A DNA stretch of 64,000 bases, taken from Cristatella mucedo (taxonomy: Eukaryota; Bryozoa; Phylactolaemata; Cristatellidae). The position numbers and the translations under genes were made by a program. Positions within the stretch are counted from its first letter, which is position 1. Every line of letters begins with the position of its first letter. Shown one piece after another: positions 19,999 through 31,455 of the stretch. The DNA is taken from positions 11,880,001-11,944,000 of the forward strand of contig WPIO01000002.1 in NCBI GenBank assembly GCA_009760855.2. Reading direction: 5' to 3'. The notes under the pieces are model-generated. The model did not search any database, had not been told where the DNA came from, and saw only the letters and a program-made list of their open reading frames with translations.

Positions 19999-20906
19999 GT
20001 TCGAAGTCCGATCGTATTGTATCGTGTTTATTTCGGACGCCGCTTTTCGCTCGCTCCGAGCTGCATTTCGTAGGCCGTAATTCGCAGTCCTCAGTATCTC
20101 GCAGTGGCGAATTACCGCGAAGGCTGTCTCTGTTCTCGTCGGAAATACGAGGGCCAATGCAGCAGCTGCCGTTTCGCTCCTGCACCCTAGAGCTGTGGCC
20201 AGCTGCTGCCCTCAGCTCGTGTTTTTACTGGAGATGGGAGGCCTGAGAAGAAGACGAAGCCTGGAGTGCAATATAGACGGTGGTATCTCATTGACCTCAC
20301 CTTGGTCGTCGGTGTTCAATCAATCAGTAGCTGGTGACGGCAGCTTTCTTCCTGTCGTTTCAGACGTTTTTTACCCGCCTGCCCATGGTTGCTGTTCTTG
20401 CTGCCACTGCTGCGCAACGAGTGCTGATAAGCGCTTCCGCACAGCAGTGATTGTGCCTTACGGCCAGTGATTTTTAAGCAAGTTTCCACTCGTACCTTCT
20501 GACGAACATATGGCGTGTTATGTGAAGGGTTCCTCGAAAGGATTTCTGCTGCACCATCGAGCGATTGTTCAACCCTGCAGTTTCAGCCATGATATATTGC
20601 TGCCGAATATCCTGTTAAGACCGCTGTAGCTTCAGTGCATTCTCAGCCTAAACCAGACCACATGTTTTTCTAGTCGGCATAGTCGACTTTATCTCATGCA
20701 ATCCATTAGATGACCGAGAGAGTTCGAGTGCCAAGTAGCCTTCTTTCACGAGCGCTGCTGCTTGGAGTGATTGCCGGTGACCGACGTGCTTTGCTAGCAG
20801 GACACGTGACACGTGGCTTTTATGCATCTTGGAATAACCTTTGCAATCACGTAGCATGTCTCTGCAGTGACATGATCGCAAGCTCTGCAGTGAAAACTAA
20901 TCTCGG

Positions 20907-21082
20907 AGCCGTGATGGCTCACTGGGTAAATCGGTTGCTTTTCACAATCTTGGTCCCGAGATCGTGGGTTCGAATCGTGCAGTGGACTATTCTTTATTGC
21001 CACTGCAAGCAATGGTGATAGCCGTAAAGGCTCTTCCGTTGCTATACAAAAGAGAGGCTGTTTAATCAGCTAGTATTTTTTA
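20907..21082 (+). mobile_element. tRNA-derived SINE, copy 1
   Basis: Head with pol III A box (TGATGGCTCACTGGG) and B box (GGGTTCGAATC at 20967). The body reads CTTTATTGCCACTGCAAGC..TGGTGATAGCCGTAAAGGCTCTTC and the tail TAATCAGCTAGTATTTTT. The family recurs at least six more times in this window. Confidence 0.85.
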
Positions 21083-21239
21083 ATAGAACTTATAGAGAGC
21101 TGTATGCTGTGCAAGCGTGACATTCTACTGTATCATCAGTTGCCCATACATGAAGCTAATGTAGCCCATTCCTGGCATACAGTATTTGAGCCTATACCGG
21201 TTTTTAGCCCGAACTCTATTACACTGCAAAGCACCGAAA

Positions 21240-21249
21240 TATATATATG

Positions 21250-21293
<44 letters not shown>

Positions 21294-21308
21294 TGTGCGT
21301 GCGTGTGT
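21240..21308 (+). repeat. TA/TG microsatellite
   Basis: Alternating AT then GT dinucleotides. Confidence 0.95.
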
Positions 21309-21964
21309 AATGAATCGTGTTTGTGTGTGCTTGTGCTATGATTATGTGACTGAACCTCTTCCACATATAGTGAGATAGGGCATTGAGTTTTCCTGGTTGC
21401 TTTCAGCCCTGTTGTAAGCGAGGGGTTGCTAGATGTGGATTTGGAATGCGATTTGCGATTTGGAAGTCGCACATTGCTCGAGGATTTCCATCTCCTGCAT
21501 CTAATTAAGTTCCACTTTTTCAGGCCCTAAATAGAGGTATTACATCTTTAGCGAATAAGGAAATGGTGGAGCTTCTGGCTGTTTTCGGGTTGGCCTTTTA
21601 TTATGTTAAGCTGCTGTCTGGATCTTGCAGTAAGTAGCAGCATGGAAATCATAGCCAATGCGTCCATGCTCGTCGTTGTTACCGTTTAGCTTACTTACGA
21701 TTGTATTGTCCAACTATTTGCAAAATATGACCAAGCCATCAGACATATCGCTTTTCCACAATATCTCCCTTTAGGCTGCGTAGCAATGACCATCGCTTTT
21801 GACAGGCTGAGAGGGACAGATTCAGCGGATTTTCAGCCTGTTTTGTGATGTCGATCCCGTGACCATTAACATTTTTTGCCACCAGTCTATACCTGTCCGT
21901 GCATGTATGTTTTTTTTTAGAGGGCAGCATTAAATTGATATTAGGTTAGTGGCTAGCTACTTAG

Positions 21965-22060
21965 GCCGTGCTTGCAATTTCGTCTGTGACTGCTCTCTTT
22001 GAGACTGCCTCTCATCAACTAGCATGGTCCTGCCCTATTGCTCAGCAATGCAGGCTGCTG
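21965..22060 (+). CDS. ANKH: ANKH-like exon 2 (residues 33-64)
   Basis: Acceptor CTACTTAG|GCC, donor CTGCTG|GTGAAG, 96 bp, phase 0 at both ends. Translation begins AVLAISSVTALFETASHQLAW. It aligns with the vertebrate segment ending ...EMLASYGLAYS, with E..AS..LA.S kept. This is the weakest-conserved exon, identified by position, length, phase and that short match, so confidence is lower than for the others. Confidence 0.65.
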
Positions 22061-22084
22061 GTGAAGAGCACTGTGCTGCGTCTT

Positions 22085-22345
22085 AGTGCTGCGGCGGCTC
22101 CGAGTTCATCAACAGATGCAGCCCAAAATTCAAACATTGACCGACAAGGCACTGCGCAGCATGGCTTCGTCATACCTAGCTGAACTGCTGCACAAGTTTC
22201 AGCCTCTTCATGCCCCCATGTTCTCAATGGGCAACGAATACGAATACGAGTTCCATTCTCTTAGATAAAGAATACGTTAGCAGCAGAAGCTTTCGCTTTG
22301 CCGGACCAAGATTGTGGAACTCGCTTCCATAATTCTTCTGTAATG
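22085..22345 (+). mobile_element. LINE C-terminal fragment (another family)
   Basis: Reads SYLAELLHKFQPL and, after short interruptions, SFRFAGPRLWNSLP, the conserved C-terminal block of L2/CR1/Jockey-type LINE proteins. Degraded and close to the exon 2 donor. Confidence 0.6.
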
Positions 22346-22819
22346 ACAACATTTATCCTGCTGCCAACTTTAGCAGATGCTCTCTGGCTGGTCTGCACTG
22401 ATATGTCATGTAATTGGCTTCATCGACTGCCCTGCTGACTAAACTCACTTCGTACTTGTTGCTTGTGAAACGATTGTCGGCTACCACACGCTCACCAAAG
22501 GCTGCTCAGGCTTTGAGTCTGCTCTAGCAGAACACCCCCTTCTTCTTTTGGCTTCGTGATATGTATAAGCATATTTGAACCAGCACATGCCAGCACAATA
22601 GGAGGCAAGCATCGATTTGACCGATTTGTATTAGTTGAATGGTCCTAACGTTTTCGTGTTCATTGCTGTAGAGATACTGCTTCTCCTCCACATTCTCTTT
22701 ACTCTCTCTGTCTTTGTTTCTTGTTCTGTTATTGCCTCAGTCTCCACGTCTCTGTCTCAGTCTGCAGCAGTTGTGGTGCCTCGTGATTTTTTTCTCCATA
22801 CTCTTCTCTCACTCTATTT

Positions 22820-23000
22820 GTCTCTCTCTCTCTCTTTATCTTTCTCTCCGTGTCTCTATCTGTCTCTCTATGTGTTTTTGTCAGCCTTTGTCTCTCAAAC
22901 ACTCACTCTCATCTTTCTTTTGTATCTGTTTCACCCTAGCTATGTATATAACTGTCTCAGTTTATGTCTGCCTATGTCTCGGTCTTGTTTTCCATAGTAT

Positions 23001-23073
<73 letters not shown>

Positions 23074-23110
23074 GTGTCTCTTTCTCTCTGTATCTCTCTC
23101 ACATAGTCTT
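22820..23110 (+). repeat. CT-rich microsatellite region
   Basis: Impure CTCT/TGTCTC sequence with a pure CT core at 23001-23071. Ser/Leu frames here are artefacts of the repeat. Confidence 0.95.
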
Positions 23111-23680
23111 CGTCTCTCTATTTCCATATCTGCCCCTTCCATCGTTTATCTGTCTGCGCCTTCTTGTATCTCTGCCTCTTTCGGTATGTATCTATTCCTC
23201 TCCCGGCCAGTCTCAATATCTCGAGCTCTTTCTCCATTTCTGTCATCAGCTCTCATTACTTTATCGATTCTATCTTTTTGAGATCCTGCTGTGACTTGGC
23301 ATGTCGTGGATTCCCAGTGTCACACCCAGTTCTATGCTATGTCACGTATTTCGAGATCAAGCTTTTGTTCCATTACTTGATCTTTGTTTGCCATACATGG
23401 TTTTCGGGCTGCTTGTGTGATTTAACTGAGTTTGGCTACTGCCTCGGCAATGCCACTGCGCCGGCAGCAAGGATTCAATAGAAATCTCAACAACTATGGT
23501 CGTTACTAGTTCTATAGGTGTAGCCATCATCAACTAATGAGACGTGTTTGTTTGAAATTTTATTCAGGACTTCCCAAGCACTTAGCTAACCGGACGAGAT
23601 CTCTGGACGAGATCGCCGGTCAAGTGATCGAATGCTCCGACCGATGTCATTGTTCCGAGCTGTGTATAAATATCTTCCTA

Positions 23681-23706
23681 CTGCTGCTGCTGCTGCTGCT
23701 GCTGCT
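23681..23706 (+). repeat. CTG trinucleotide repeat
   Basis: About nine CTG units inside intron 2. Confidence 0.9.
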
Positions 23707-23794
23707 CTGGGGCAGTTGTCGTGACCGTTGCATGCTGTCGAGTGGGTTGAACTGGACAAATCACTGGTAGTCTGTATTGTGGTCTTGCTTTCAC

Positions 23795-26700
23795 TCATAA
23801 TAATAACATAATAAAAATAATGCACTCGATAAAGCACCCTCAGAGAACTCAATCTCTTTCTGTGTGCTTTACATTTGCTGCAAAGGAAGACACAACTGAA
23901 TGGTGAGTAATATCGTGCTTGATAAACAACATGAATTAGGATAAACAACTTGATGCTTGATAAACATGCTTGATAAACAACATGAACATGGTTAGGGATG
24001 ACATCCACAGGATCAGCATGCAAGTGTGGTTAGTGGCAGCATGCACAGTGTCAGCACCCATAAGTACATCAAGGACGAATCACAGGGACCCACTAAATGC
24101 TGTCCTAAATAGGTGTGTTTTTAAGTTCTTTTCAAATGTGGTCAAGCCAGGGGATGTTCTGATGCAAGTCGGAAGTGAGTTCCAGGCTTTGGGAGCATAC
24201 GAACTAAATGCACGGTCTCCAAAGGATATGAGGTATGTACGAGGTATTGGTAAACCGTTGGATTCCGAAAAGCAGGTGTTACGATGCTTGGCCTGGTGGG
24301 GAAGTAGATCTGAGAGATAGGCTGGACCAAAAGAATGAAGTGACCTATAAGTGAGCCACAAAACCTTGAAGTCGATCCGTTGCTTGACTGGTAGCCAGTG
24401 CAGGTCGGCGAGAAGTGGTGTGATGTGGCAACGGCGAAGCTCACGACAGACAAACCTAGCTGCAGAGTTTTGCACCAGCGGCAATCGCCTGATAGCACAT
24501 GCCGGTAGGCCAGTAAGCAGGGAGTTGCAGAAGTCGAGACAGGATGTCACGAATGCATGGACCAACTTAAACGTGCTATCCTTATCTAAACAAGCGCGAA
24601 TTTTAGCAATGTTATGTAGCTGAAAGTATGCAAATTTGATTGTGGACCTGATGTGGTCGTCTAACAAGAGGTCACTTTGGAACATGACACCTAGATTTCG
24701 AGCTGATTCAACAGGAGATATGCTGGCAGAGCCAATTTTGAGCTTCAGCCTTCCCAATTTCTGAATCACACTGGGTTTGCCCATAACTAGTAAGTTTTAT
24801 CATCGTTTAGTTTTAGAAAACTTGCTGCCATCCATGTGGGGATATCATCAATACATGCAGCAAATGAGTTGAGAGAATTTGAGGTGCTCGAAGGCTGGGA
24901 GGGATCAAAGCAAAGGTACAACTGAGTGTCGTCCACATAGAAGTGAATGCCCAGATTGTGGTTGGCAATCACATCAGCAAGAGGGAGAGTATAGACCTCG
25001 AAAAGAACCGGACCTATCACAGAGCCCTGTGGTACCCCATATTTCAGAGGTACCTCGGATGATCTTTGTCCATTCACATCATTACTCTGGAGTCTCCCAC
25101 TGAGATAGGACCTGAACCATTGTAGAGCAGTGCCATTGATGCCCAGGCAAGATGGGTAGCCCTCTAGAAGAACTTTGTTATCGATAGTATCAAAAGCTGC
25201 CGAAAGATCGAGCAAAACAAGCAAAGACACTCTACCCATGTCTGCATCCCTAATTAGGTCGTCGTTTACCCTAAGCAAAGCTGACTCAGTGGAGTGATTA
25301 GCTCTAAAGCCAGACTGGAACTTACTAGCAAGGTTTGAAGTTTCGATATATGAGTTCAGCTGGTCCGCCATGACCTGTTCCAGTGTCTTTGATAAGAATG
25401 GTAGAAGGGAGACTGGGCGGTAGTTGCTCAAGTTCTCTTGGTCTGGTGTCGCTTTCTTGAGAAGTAGCCTGACTACAGCTTTCTTGAAAGGTGCTGGGAC
25501 ATGACCAGAGGCTAATGACATATTAGCGATGTTAGTTATGCATGTCAGCAGTAGATCAATGCAATGTAGGAGCAGGACAGTGGGAATAGGGTCCAGAGGA
25601 CTTGTTGTCTTCTTTGATTGGGAAATGAACTTCAGGACTGGATCACTAGTGACCTGCTTAAATGTAGACATTGAGGTGCAGCCAGGAATCGGGGGGAACA
25701 GCATTCTAGTGGGGATGTTGTCATCGCAGGGATGGACTCCCTGATCTTGTCTATCTTCTGCATAAAGAATTGAGAGAAGTGATCGGCTAGATCATCACAA
25801 GGATCATCAGGTAAAGAGCTAATATGGGAGCAATTGAGGAGATGGTTGATCGTCGACATCAGCAGTTTTGGATTGTGCATCTGTGATTCAAGAATGTTTT
25901 TACAGAAACTAGACTTGGCCTGTACTAGGATCGATTGGTACGACCAACAGTAGTCTTCATATGTCTGTCGATGGACAGTCAGTCCTGATCTTGTGTACGC
26001 TTTTTCAAGCTTGCCTGTAGTAGGCCTGGCTTGTTCAATGTCTGTGGTAAACCATAGGTCGTCTTGGCTAGGGCGCACAATGCGCTTAGTCAGAGGTGCA
26101 AACTCGTCGAGCTTGTCAGCTACTGTCGTGTTGTAGCTCTCTTCCAATGATGACCGATCGGAGGGAGGACTGAGCAGCAGAGGCGAAGCAGATATTCTTG
26201 CACGGACAGCATCGATGCCAAGGGTCTTAAGGTTTCGCGATTCACCGGTTATTTTAGAGGAGGAGGTGGGCACACACTGTAGATTGAATGAGATCTGCAT
26301 GTGTTCAGATAAGCAGGATTTGGTAATAATTGGTGACGACAAAGTGCAGTTGTATGTAAAAATCTGGTCGATTGTGTGACCCTTGATGTGAATAGGGCCA
26401 TGCACATGAGCCACAAGAGACAATGAATCAGTCAATCATGAAATTCAGTATTGAAGGCGGCAGATAAATGATCAAAGTGAACGTTGAAATCACCCATAAT
26501 GAGGAAGTATCGATTTCTCGCCCACAAAATCGAAATGAGATCGGATAAATCTGAGATAAAGGAGGATTTGGTACCTGGTGGGCGATAGACTACTGCCACT
26601 ATCGGTAGCTTGTTTTCGGATGAGAACAAGACAATGGATTCAGAAGACCGTTTCGAGGGTACTGGAAATCGCTTGAAGTTAAATTTCGAGTGCACGATAA

Positions 26701-26803
26701 TAGAAAATCCACCTCCAGTTTTGGTTGATCTAGGGATGTGAAAGAATGAGAAACCGGATGGGATAGTGTCTTTCATTGTCGGGCAGTTTATCGATTTTAG
26801 CCA
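23795..26803 (-). mobile_element. L2/CR1-like LINE copy A, longest in the window
   Basis: Minus strand. The 3' UTR runs 23795-24080 with an AAT-rich tail; the coding part is 24080-26803. It lacks only the 5' end. Frames 26776-26432 (endonuclease), 26435-25632 (endonuclease-RT linker), 25704-24787 (RT) and 24784-24080 (C-terminal domain) are each long and open and are separated by single-base lesions. This makes it the best reference for the family. Confidence 0.9.
24080..26776 (-). pseudogene. LINE pol protein: endonuclease plus reverse transcriptase
   Basis: Order from the N-terminus: APE endonuclease (FSFFHIPRSTKTGGG, VVYRPPG, MGDFNVHFD), linker, RT fingers (NYRPVSLLPFLSKTLEQV), motif A (LLDLSAAFDTID), motif B (GVPQGSVIGPVLF), catalytic YVDDTQLYL, then the C-terminal block (ARNLGVMF, LHWLPVKQRIDFK, KAWNSLPT) typical of L2/CR1-like LINEs. 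Near 24785 one base is missing relative to the 58-kb copy (there DDKTNLLIMG), putting a TAG after the RT. Further frame overlaps occur at 25632-25704 and 26432-26435. It would make the RT for target-primed reverse transcription; now dead. Confidence 0.9.
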
Positions 26804-26909
26804 TCAGATGCTCACCATGGCCGGTTATGTGAAGGCTACTGTAGATCCATGCTTGTCCAGGCCGCTGCATATGCCCACTGTTTAATCTGTGACAGCAGCT
26901 TGAAATTTT

Positions 26910-26948
26910 GGTGCCGTGATGGCTACTTAGTTGGTAGCACCAAGCTAG
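26910..26948 (+). repeat. SINE head fragment
   Basis: GTGCCGTGATGGCTACTTAGTTGG matches the 5' end of the tRNA-derived SINE and is cut off after about 35 bp by LINE copy C. Confidence 0.5.
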
Positions 26949-28515
26949 GCATACTAAGCTTGGAAAAGCATGTACAAGATCAGGACTAATTGTCCATGAA
27001 GAGGCACACGAGAACTCCTGCAGATCGCACCAATCAATAATAGAAAAGGCCAGGCCTAGCTTCCACAAAAACATTGTTGAATCACAGGTGCACAATCCAA
27101 AAGTGTTGGTGTCTACGATCAACTATCTCCTTAACCACTCACAGGTTAGCTCCTTAGTGATCCTGGTGATGATCTAGCTGATCATTTCTATAGCTTCTTT
27201 GTCGATAAGATAGACAAGGTGAGGGAGTCCATCCCTAGGTAAGGCAGTGGCTTTTTACGACCTCGGTGCCGAAGTCGTGGGTTCGAATCCCACAGTGGGC
27301 GATCCTTTAATGCCACTGCAAGCAGTGGTGAGAGCCGTAAAGGCTCTTCTATTGCTATGCAATTAAATCAGCTAGTATTTTTATTGGGAGGTGGCATCCC
27401 CTCTAGGATCCTGTCCCTCAATTCCATACAACACCTCAATGTCTACATTCAAGGGGACCACGAGTGACATCATCCTGAAATTCATATCCCAATCAAAGAA
27501 GACAAATAGTCCTTTGGACCCTATTCACACTGTCCTGCTTCTTCGATGCATTGATCTGCTGCTTCCATTCAAAACTAACATCATTAATACGTCATTAGTC
27601 TCAGGTCATGTCCCAGCACCTCTCAAAAAGGCTGTAGTCAGGCCACTACTCAAGAAAGCAGCACTAGACCAAGAGAACCTGAGCCACTTCCTTATATTGA
27701 AACTTCATACCTAGCTACCTAGTTCCAGTTTGGTTTTAGAGCCAATCACGCGACCAATTCAGCATTGCTTCGTGTATATAACGACCCTCTTAGGAATGCA
27801 GACTTAAGTAGAGTCTCTCTGCCTGGTTTGCTCAATATTTTGGCAACTTTTGATACAATGGATCACCAAGTCCTTATCTAGTGCCTCTCATCTTGCCTGG
27901 GCATCACTGCTACTGCACTGCAATGGTTGAAGTCCTATCACAATGGGAGACTCCAGAGTATTGGCGTGAACAGATTAAGAACACCCGAGGAGCCACTGCA
28001 GTACGGGGTACCTCAGGGCTCTGTACTTGGTCCGGTTGTTATCACAGTATATACTCTCCCTGTTGCCCACGTGATTGCTTTCAGTTCTATGCAGATGACA
28101 CTCACTTGTACCTTTGGTTTGATCCCTGCCAGACGTCGAGCAAATTGAATTCTCTCAACTCCCTTGCTGCATGTGAATGGCAGCACATTTTTGAAATAGA
28201 ATGATGATAAAACCAACCTACTAGTTATAGGCAATCCAAGTGTAACTCAGAAATCGGAAAACCTAACACTCAAAATCAGCTCTGGTAGCATACCTTCTGT
28301 TGAATCTGCACATCTATTTTTCCGGTTTCAAAGTGGTCTTTCATTAGACAGCCACATCAGCTCCACAGTCAAGTCTGCCTGCTTTAAGCTGAGTAGCATT
28401 GCTTAAATTTGGGCTTAGGTAGACAAGAATTATACAGTCAATATATTCATACATTTGTGACATCCTGTCTCAACTTGTGTAACTCACTGCTTTCTGGTCT
28501 ATCGACCTATGCATT
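26949..28515 (+). mobile_element. LINE copy C, with SINE inserted
   Basis: Endonuclease-RT linker (26949-27236), interrupted by the SINE at 27237-27382, then RT and C-terminal sequence with many shifts to about 28515. Recognisable pieces include the GVPQGSVLGPV and FYADDTHLYL equivalents. Confidence 0.75.
27237..27382 (+). mobile_element. tRNA-derived SINE, copy 2
   Basis: B box GGGTTCGAATCCC at about 27280, body GCCACTGCAAGCAGTGGTGAGAGCCGTAAAGGC, tail AAATCAGCTAGTATTTTT. It lies inside LINE copy C. Confidence 0.85.
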
Positions 28516-28521
28516 CCGGTG

Positions 28522-29045
28522 ATTACACTTGCTAGTAAGTTCCAGTCTAGCTTTAGAGCTAATCACTCCATAGAATCAGGATTGCTTAGGGTGTACAACG
28601 ACCTACTGAGGAATGCAGACATAGGTAGAGTGTCTCTGCTTGTTTTGCTCGATCTTTCGGCAGCTTTTGATACTATAGGTCACAAAGTTCTTCTAGAGCG
28701 CCTCTCATCTCGCCTGGGCATCTGCAATGGTTCAGGTCCTATCTCAGTGGGAGACTCGAGAGTATTGACGTGAATGGACAAAGATCATCCGAGGTACCTC
28801 TGAAATATGGGGTACCTCAGGGCTCCGTGCTAGGTCCGGTTCTTTTCGCGGTTTATACTCTCCCTCTTGCTGATGTGATTGCCAAGCACAATCCAGGCTT
28901 TCACTTCTATGCGGATGACACTAAGTTGTACCTTTGCTTTGATCCACCCCGGCCTTTGAGCACCTCAAATTCTCTCAACTCACTTTCTGAATGTATTGAT
29001 GACATCTGCACATGGATGGCAGCCAATTTTCTAAAACTATACTAC
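28522..29045 (+). mobile_element. LINE copy D, RT segment only
   Basis: Second RT fragment head-to-tail after copy C: LLDLSAAFDTIG, GVPQGSVLGPVLFAVYTLPL, FYADDTKLYL. One frame change near 28735. Confidence 0.8.
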
Positions 29046-29211
29046 ATCTTGGCTCAAGACTACACGGCCAATATTAATTGATGAGTTGGGAACAGAGAGA
29101 TCAGACATCTGAGCAAGTCATTCAATTGATAGATCAGCAATGTAACCATAGCTGTCGACAACTTAGTTGATTATGTCGTACCCATCCAGTTAAAATAACA
29201 ATAAATAAGTA

Positions 29212-29372
29212 TTAGCCGATTTAACTGGCCCATTTGTATAGCAGCAAAAGAGCCTTTACAGCTGTCGTTACCACTTGCAGTTGCTAATAAAGGATTACCT
29301 ACTGCAGGATTTGAACTCACGACATCGGTCGTCAAGAGCAAGCACCTTAGCTTCTGGGCTATTGTGGCCCTA
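29212..29372 (-). mobile_element. tRNA-derived SINE, copy 3
   Basis: Minus-strand copy: B box as GATTTGAACTC, body AAAGAGCCTTTACAGC..ACCACTTGCAG. Confidence 0.8.
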
Positions 29373-29606
29373 TCTCCCTCATCTAGGTGCTAGTTGGCCT
29401 GCCAGAAAAACTCCGCAAATTGATAAGTCGGTAAGGAAAGAAATTGGCTCATAAAAATGCTGCTTAATTTGATAAGTTTTGACGTTGTTATTTCGTTTTG
29501 TGAATATCAAAATGACCATGGGCACATGACTATCCAAGAAAGCAACTGCCTCCTGTGAGTTACTGTTCATGATACATCTGGTGTGTTTGAACTGATTAAT
29601 CAAAGT

Positions 29607-29850
29607 TAATAATAATAATAATATTAATAATTCACTTGATAAAGCGCCCTCAGAGAACTTAATCTCTTTCTAGGCGCTTTACATTTGCTGCAAAGTGAAA
29701 TGCAATTGAATGGTAAGTAAAATTATGCTTGAAAAACAAACAAAATGAATAATATGGTTAGGGGTGACATGCACAGGGTCAGCATGCAAATGTGGTTAGT
29801 GGCAGCATGCACATTGTCAGCACACACAGTGTCAGCCTGAATAAGCACAA
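29607..29850 (-). mobile_element. LINE 3'-UTR-only copy
   Basis: AAT-repeat end, then the hallmark GATAAAGCGCCCTCAGAGAAC..CTCTTTCTAGGCGC and the GCATGCA..GTCAGCA motifs of the LINE 3' UTR; extremely 5'-truncated. Confidence 0.7.
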
Positions 29851-30351
29851 AGTTAATATATAATAAGTGTTCAGATTCACACGTGTAACCCTTTCGTGAA
29901 TTGTCAAACTAATTTGTGATTACTTTTCTGCATGGGTAAAGCTTTTAAAAGGGTCCCACTGACCTCTGTAACAAGATGCTCTAGACTGAGACCAACTTTA
30001 GGAAAGAGGCTGTGCATGCGTTGCAGCCCTACTGCTCGTGCCTCTCATTGCTGTAGTCTTGAGTCATGGCCTGAAAGTGTATGAACCTCAAAAACTATGC
30101 ATATGCATGATGATCACGATTCAATGCCTCATTTATATTGGCTACAATCGATGATGTTAACCTTAGGAGAGTTGTATGCGCTCAAGTGTCTCTGCAGTTC
30201 GGTCAGGTAAACTTATGCGTGGTTGCATTTATTTGATTGATTGTTGCCTAGCATGTTGACGTACGACCATTTTCATCTTCCAGCAATGACAAACTCGTGA
30301 TATCCTATGTGAGCAACAGGCCAACATTCAGTGTCACGTTTTGTAGCTGAG

Positions 30352-30460
30352 CTTCGACAAATCTCAATCGTCCTTATAAAATCGAAGATCGACTACCGAA
30401 AAATGCTCTGGTTCTCGATTTCCGTGGGAGTAGGTGCTGCACTCATTCTCGTCATAACAG
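30352..30460 (+). CDS. ANKH: ANKH-like exon 3 (residues 65-101)
   Basis: Acceptor GTAGCTGAG|CTT, donor ACAG|GTACCC, 109 bp, phase 0 in and phase 1 out. LRQISIVLIKSKIDYRKMLW aligns with vertebrate ...VGLVFVNSKRDR.., including the SK-D-R core, followed by a membrane segment (FSISVGVGAALILVIT). An alternative acceptor five bases upstream would break the frame with exon 2, so I prefer this one. Confidence 0.85.
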
Positions 30461-31379
30461 GTACCCGTTTGTCAGCCGATGTGGGTGAGCGTTTTCTTAA
30501 TAATGAACCCCATTAACAAACGAATCGGTATGAACAAAAAATGCGGGCTGCATTTAATATTATTTGTCAATTTTATTGAAGTTTTAAGTATAACAGAGCA
30601 TGTAAACGTAATTTTTGTGGCATATTCTTATGACTGATCAGGGCTCCTTGTGTTGACTCGGTTGCAGCAGTTAATATTACGATTTGTCAGAGTACTCTTT
30701 AGGTTACTGTCTAGTCTCTAGTACCACATTGGCAGTGCAAACCGTCAGTTGAAGGGTAGCTTCTTGTGCTGGCAAAACTTTGAGCAGGCTCTGAATGCAG
30801 GACCCAGCATGTTCTAAAAGCCGTTATGCTACCTTGCTTGGGCAATTATCCAGGGTAGCCCCGATTATCCAGTCGTCTCGGTAGCTGTTCAGTGACCATA
30901 TTCTACTGCTGATCCTCACTCAGCTGGGCACTTTGTGTGAAAGGCTGTCGTGTGATTTGATTTCTATCTAAGCCATTCAATCATTTAACGTTAACCGAAA
31001 TTCCACGGAATTTCATTAATACAGAGCTTGCATCAATGTATAATTACGTCCAAGTCGTCCCCGGAGTAGTGTAATTTATGGCATAGCATGCTCGTGCTTG
31101 ACATCGTCACTAGGGGCTGGGTTCATAGGTAAGTCACATTTCGACTGGGTCATGCTTCTGTGCATTTTCCTATGTCAGGCAGCATGTGGTTATGGTTTTT
31201 AATGCCAGTGTCTCAGCACTTGTACATATATTTTCGCAAAGGTTCTTTTTGTCTAGGTATGTCGTATAGCCCCTTAGGGTTCTCTGATACTGGTCCCAGT
31301 ATTAAGTTGTTGAGCTAGAATGGTTAAGGAGTAGCTCGACTATGCAGACAAGTACTGCATGTCGAAGCTTGGTTTTAAG

Positions 31380-31455
31380 TTATATAAATATATATTAATT
31401 ATATATTATATATATTAATATATATATTTATTATAATATATATAATTGATATGTA
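31380..31455 (+). repeat. TA-rich low-complexity tract
   Basis: ATATATTAATTATATATT-type sequence. Confidence 0.9.

Larger units (their letters stand above)
19999..21964 (+). other. Intron 1
   Basis: 2.0 kb, holds a tRNA-derived SINE and a TA/TG microsatellite. No coding sequence seen. Confidence 0.75.
22061..30351 (+). other. Intron 2, transposon-filled
   Basis: 8.3 kb containing LINE copies A, C and D, a LINE fragment, SINEs, and CT and CTG microsatellites. No host exon recognised inside. Confidence 0.7.

Noticed and set aside
19120-20246. Several long overlapping frames on both strands around the promoter (up to 257 codons)
   Set aside because: They overlap one another in a GC-rich, stop-poor region, contain poly-P/poly-G translations of the G run, and show no domain. 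Only the 32-codon exon 1 is supported.
22635-23481. Ser/Leu-rich membrane-like frames (also at 60.2-60.55 kb)
   Set aside because: Translations of CT microsatellites.
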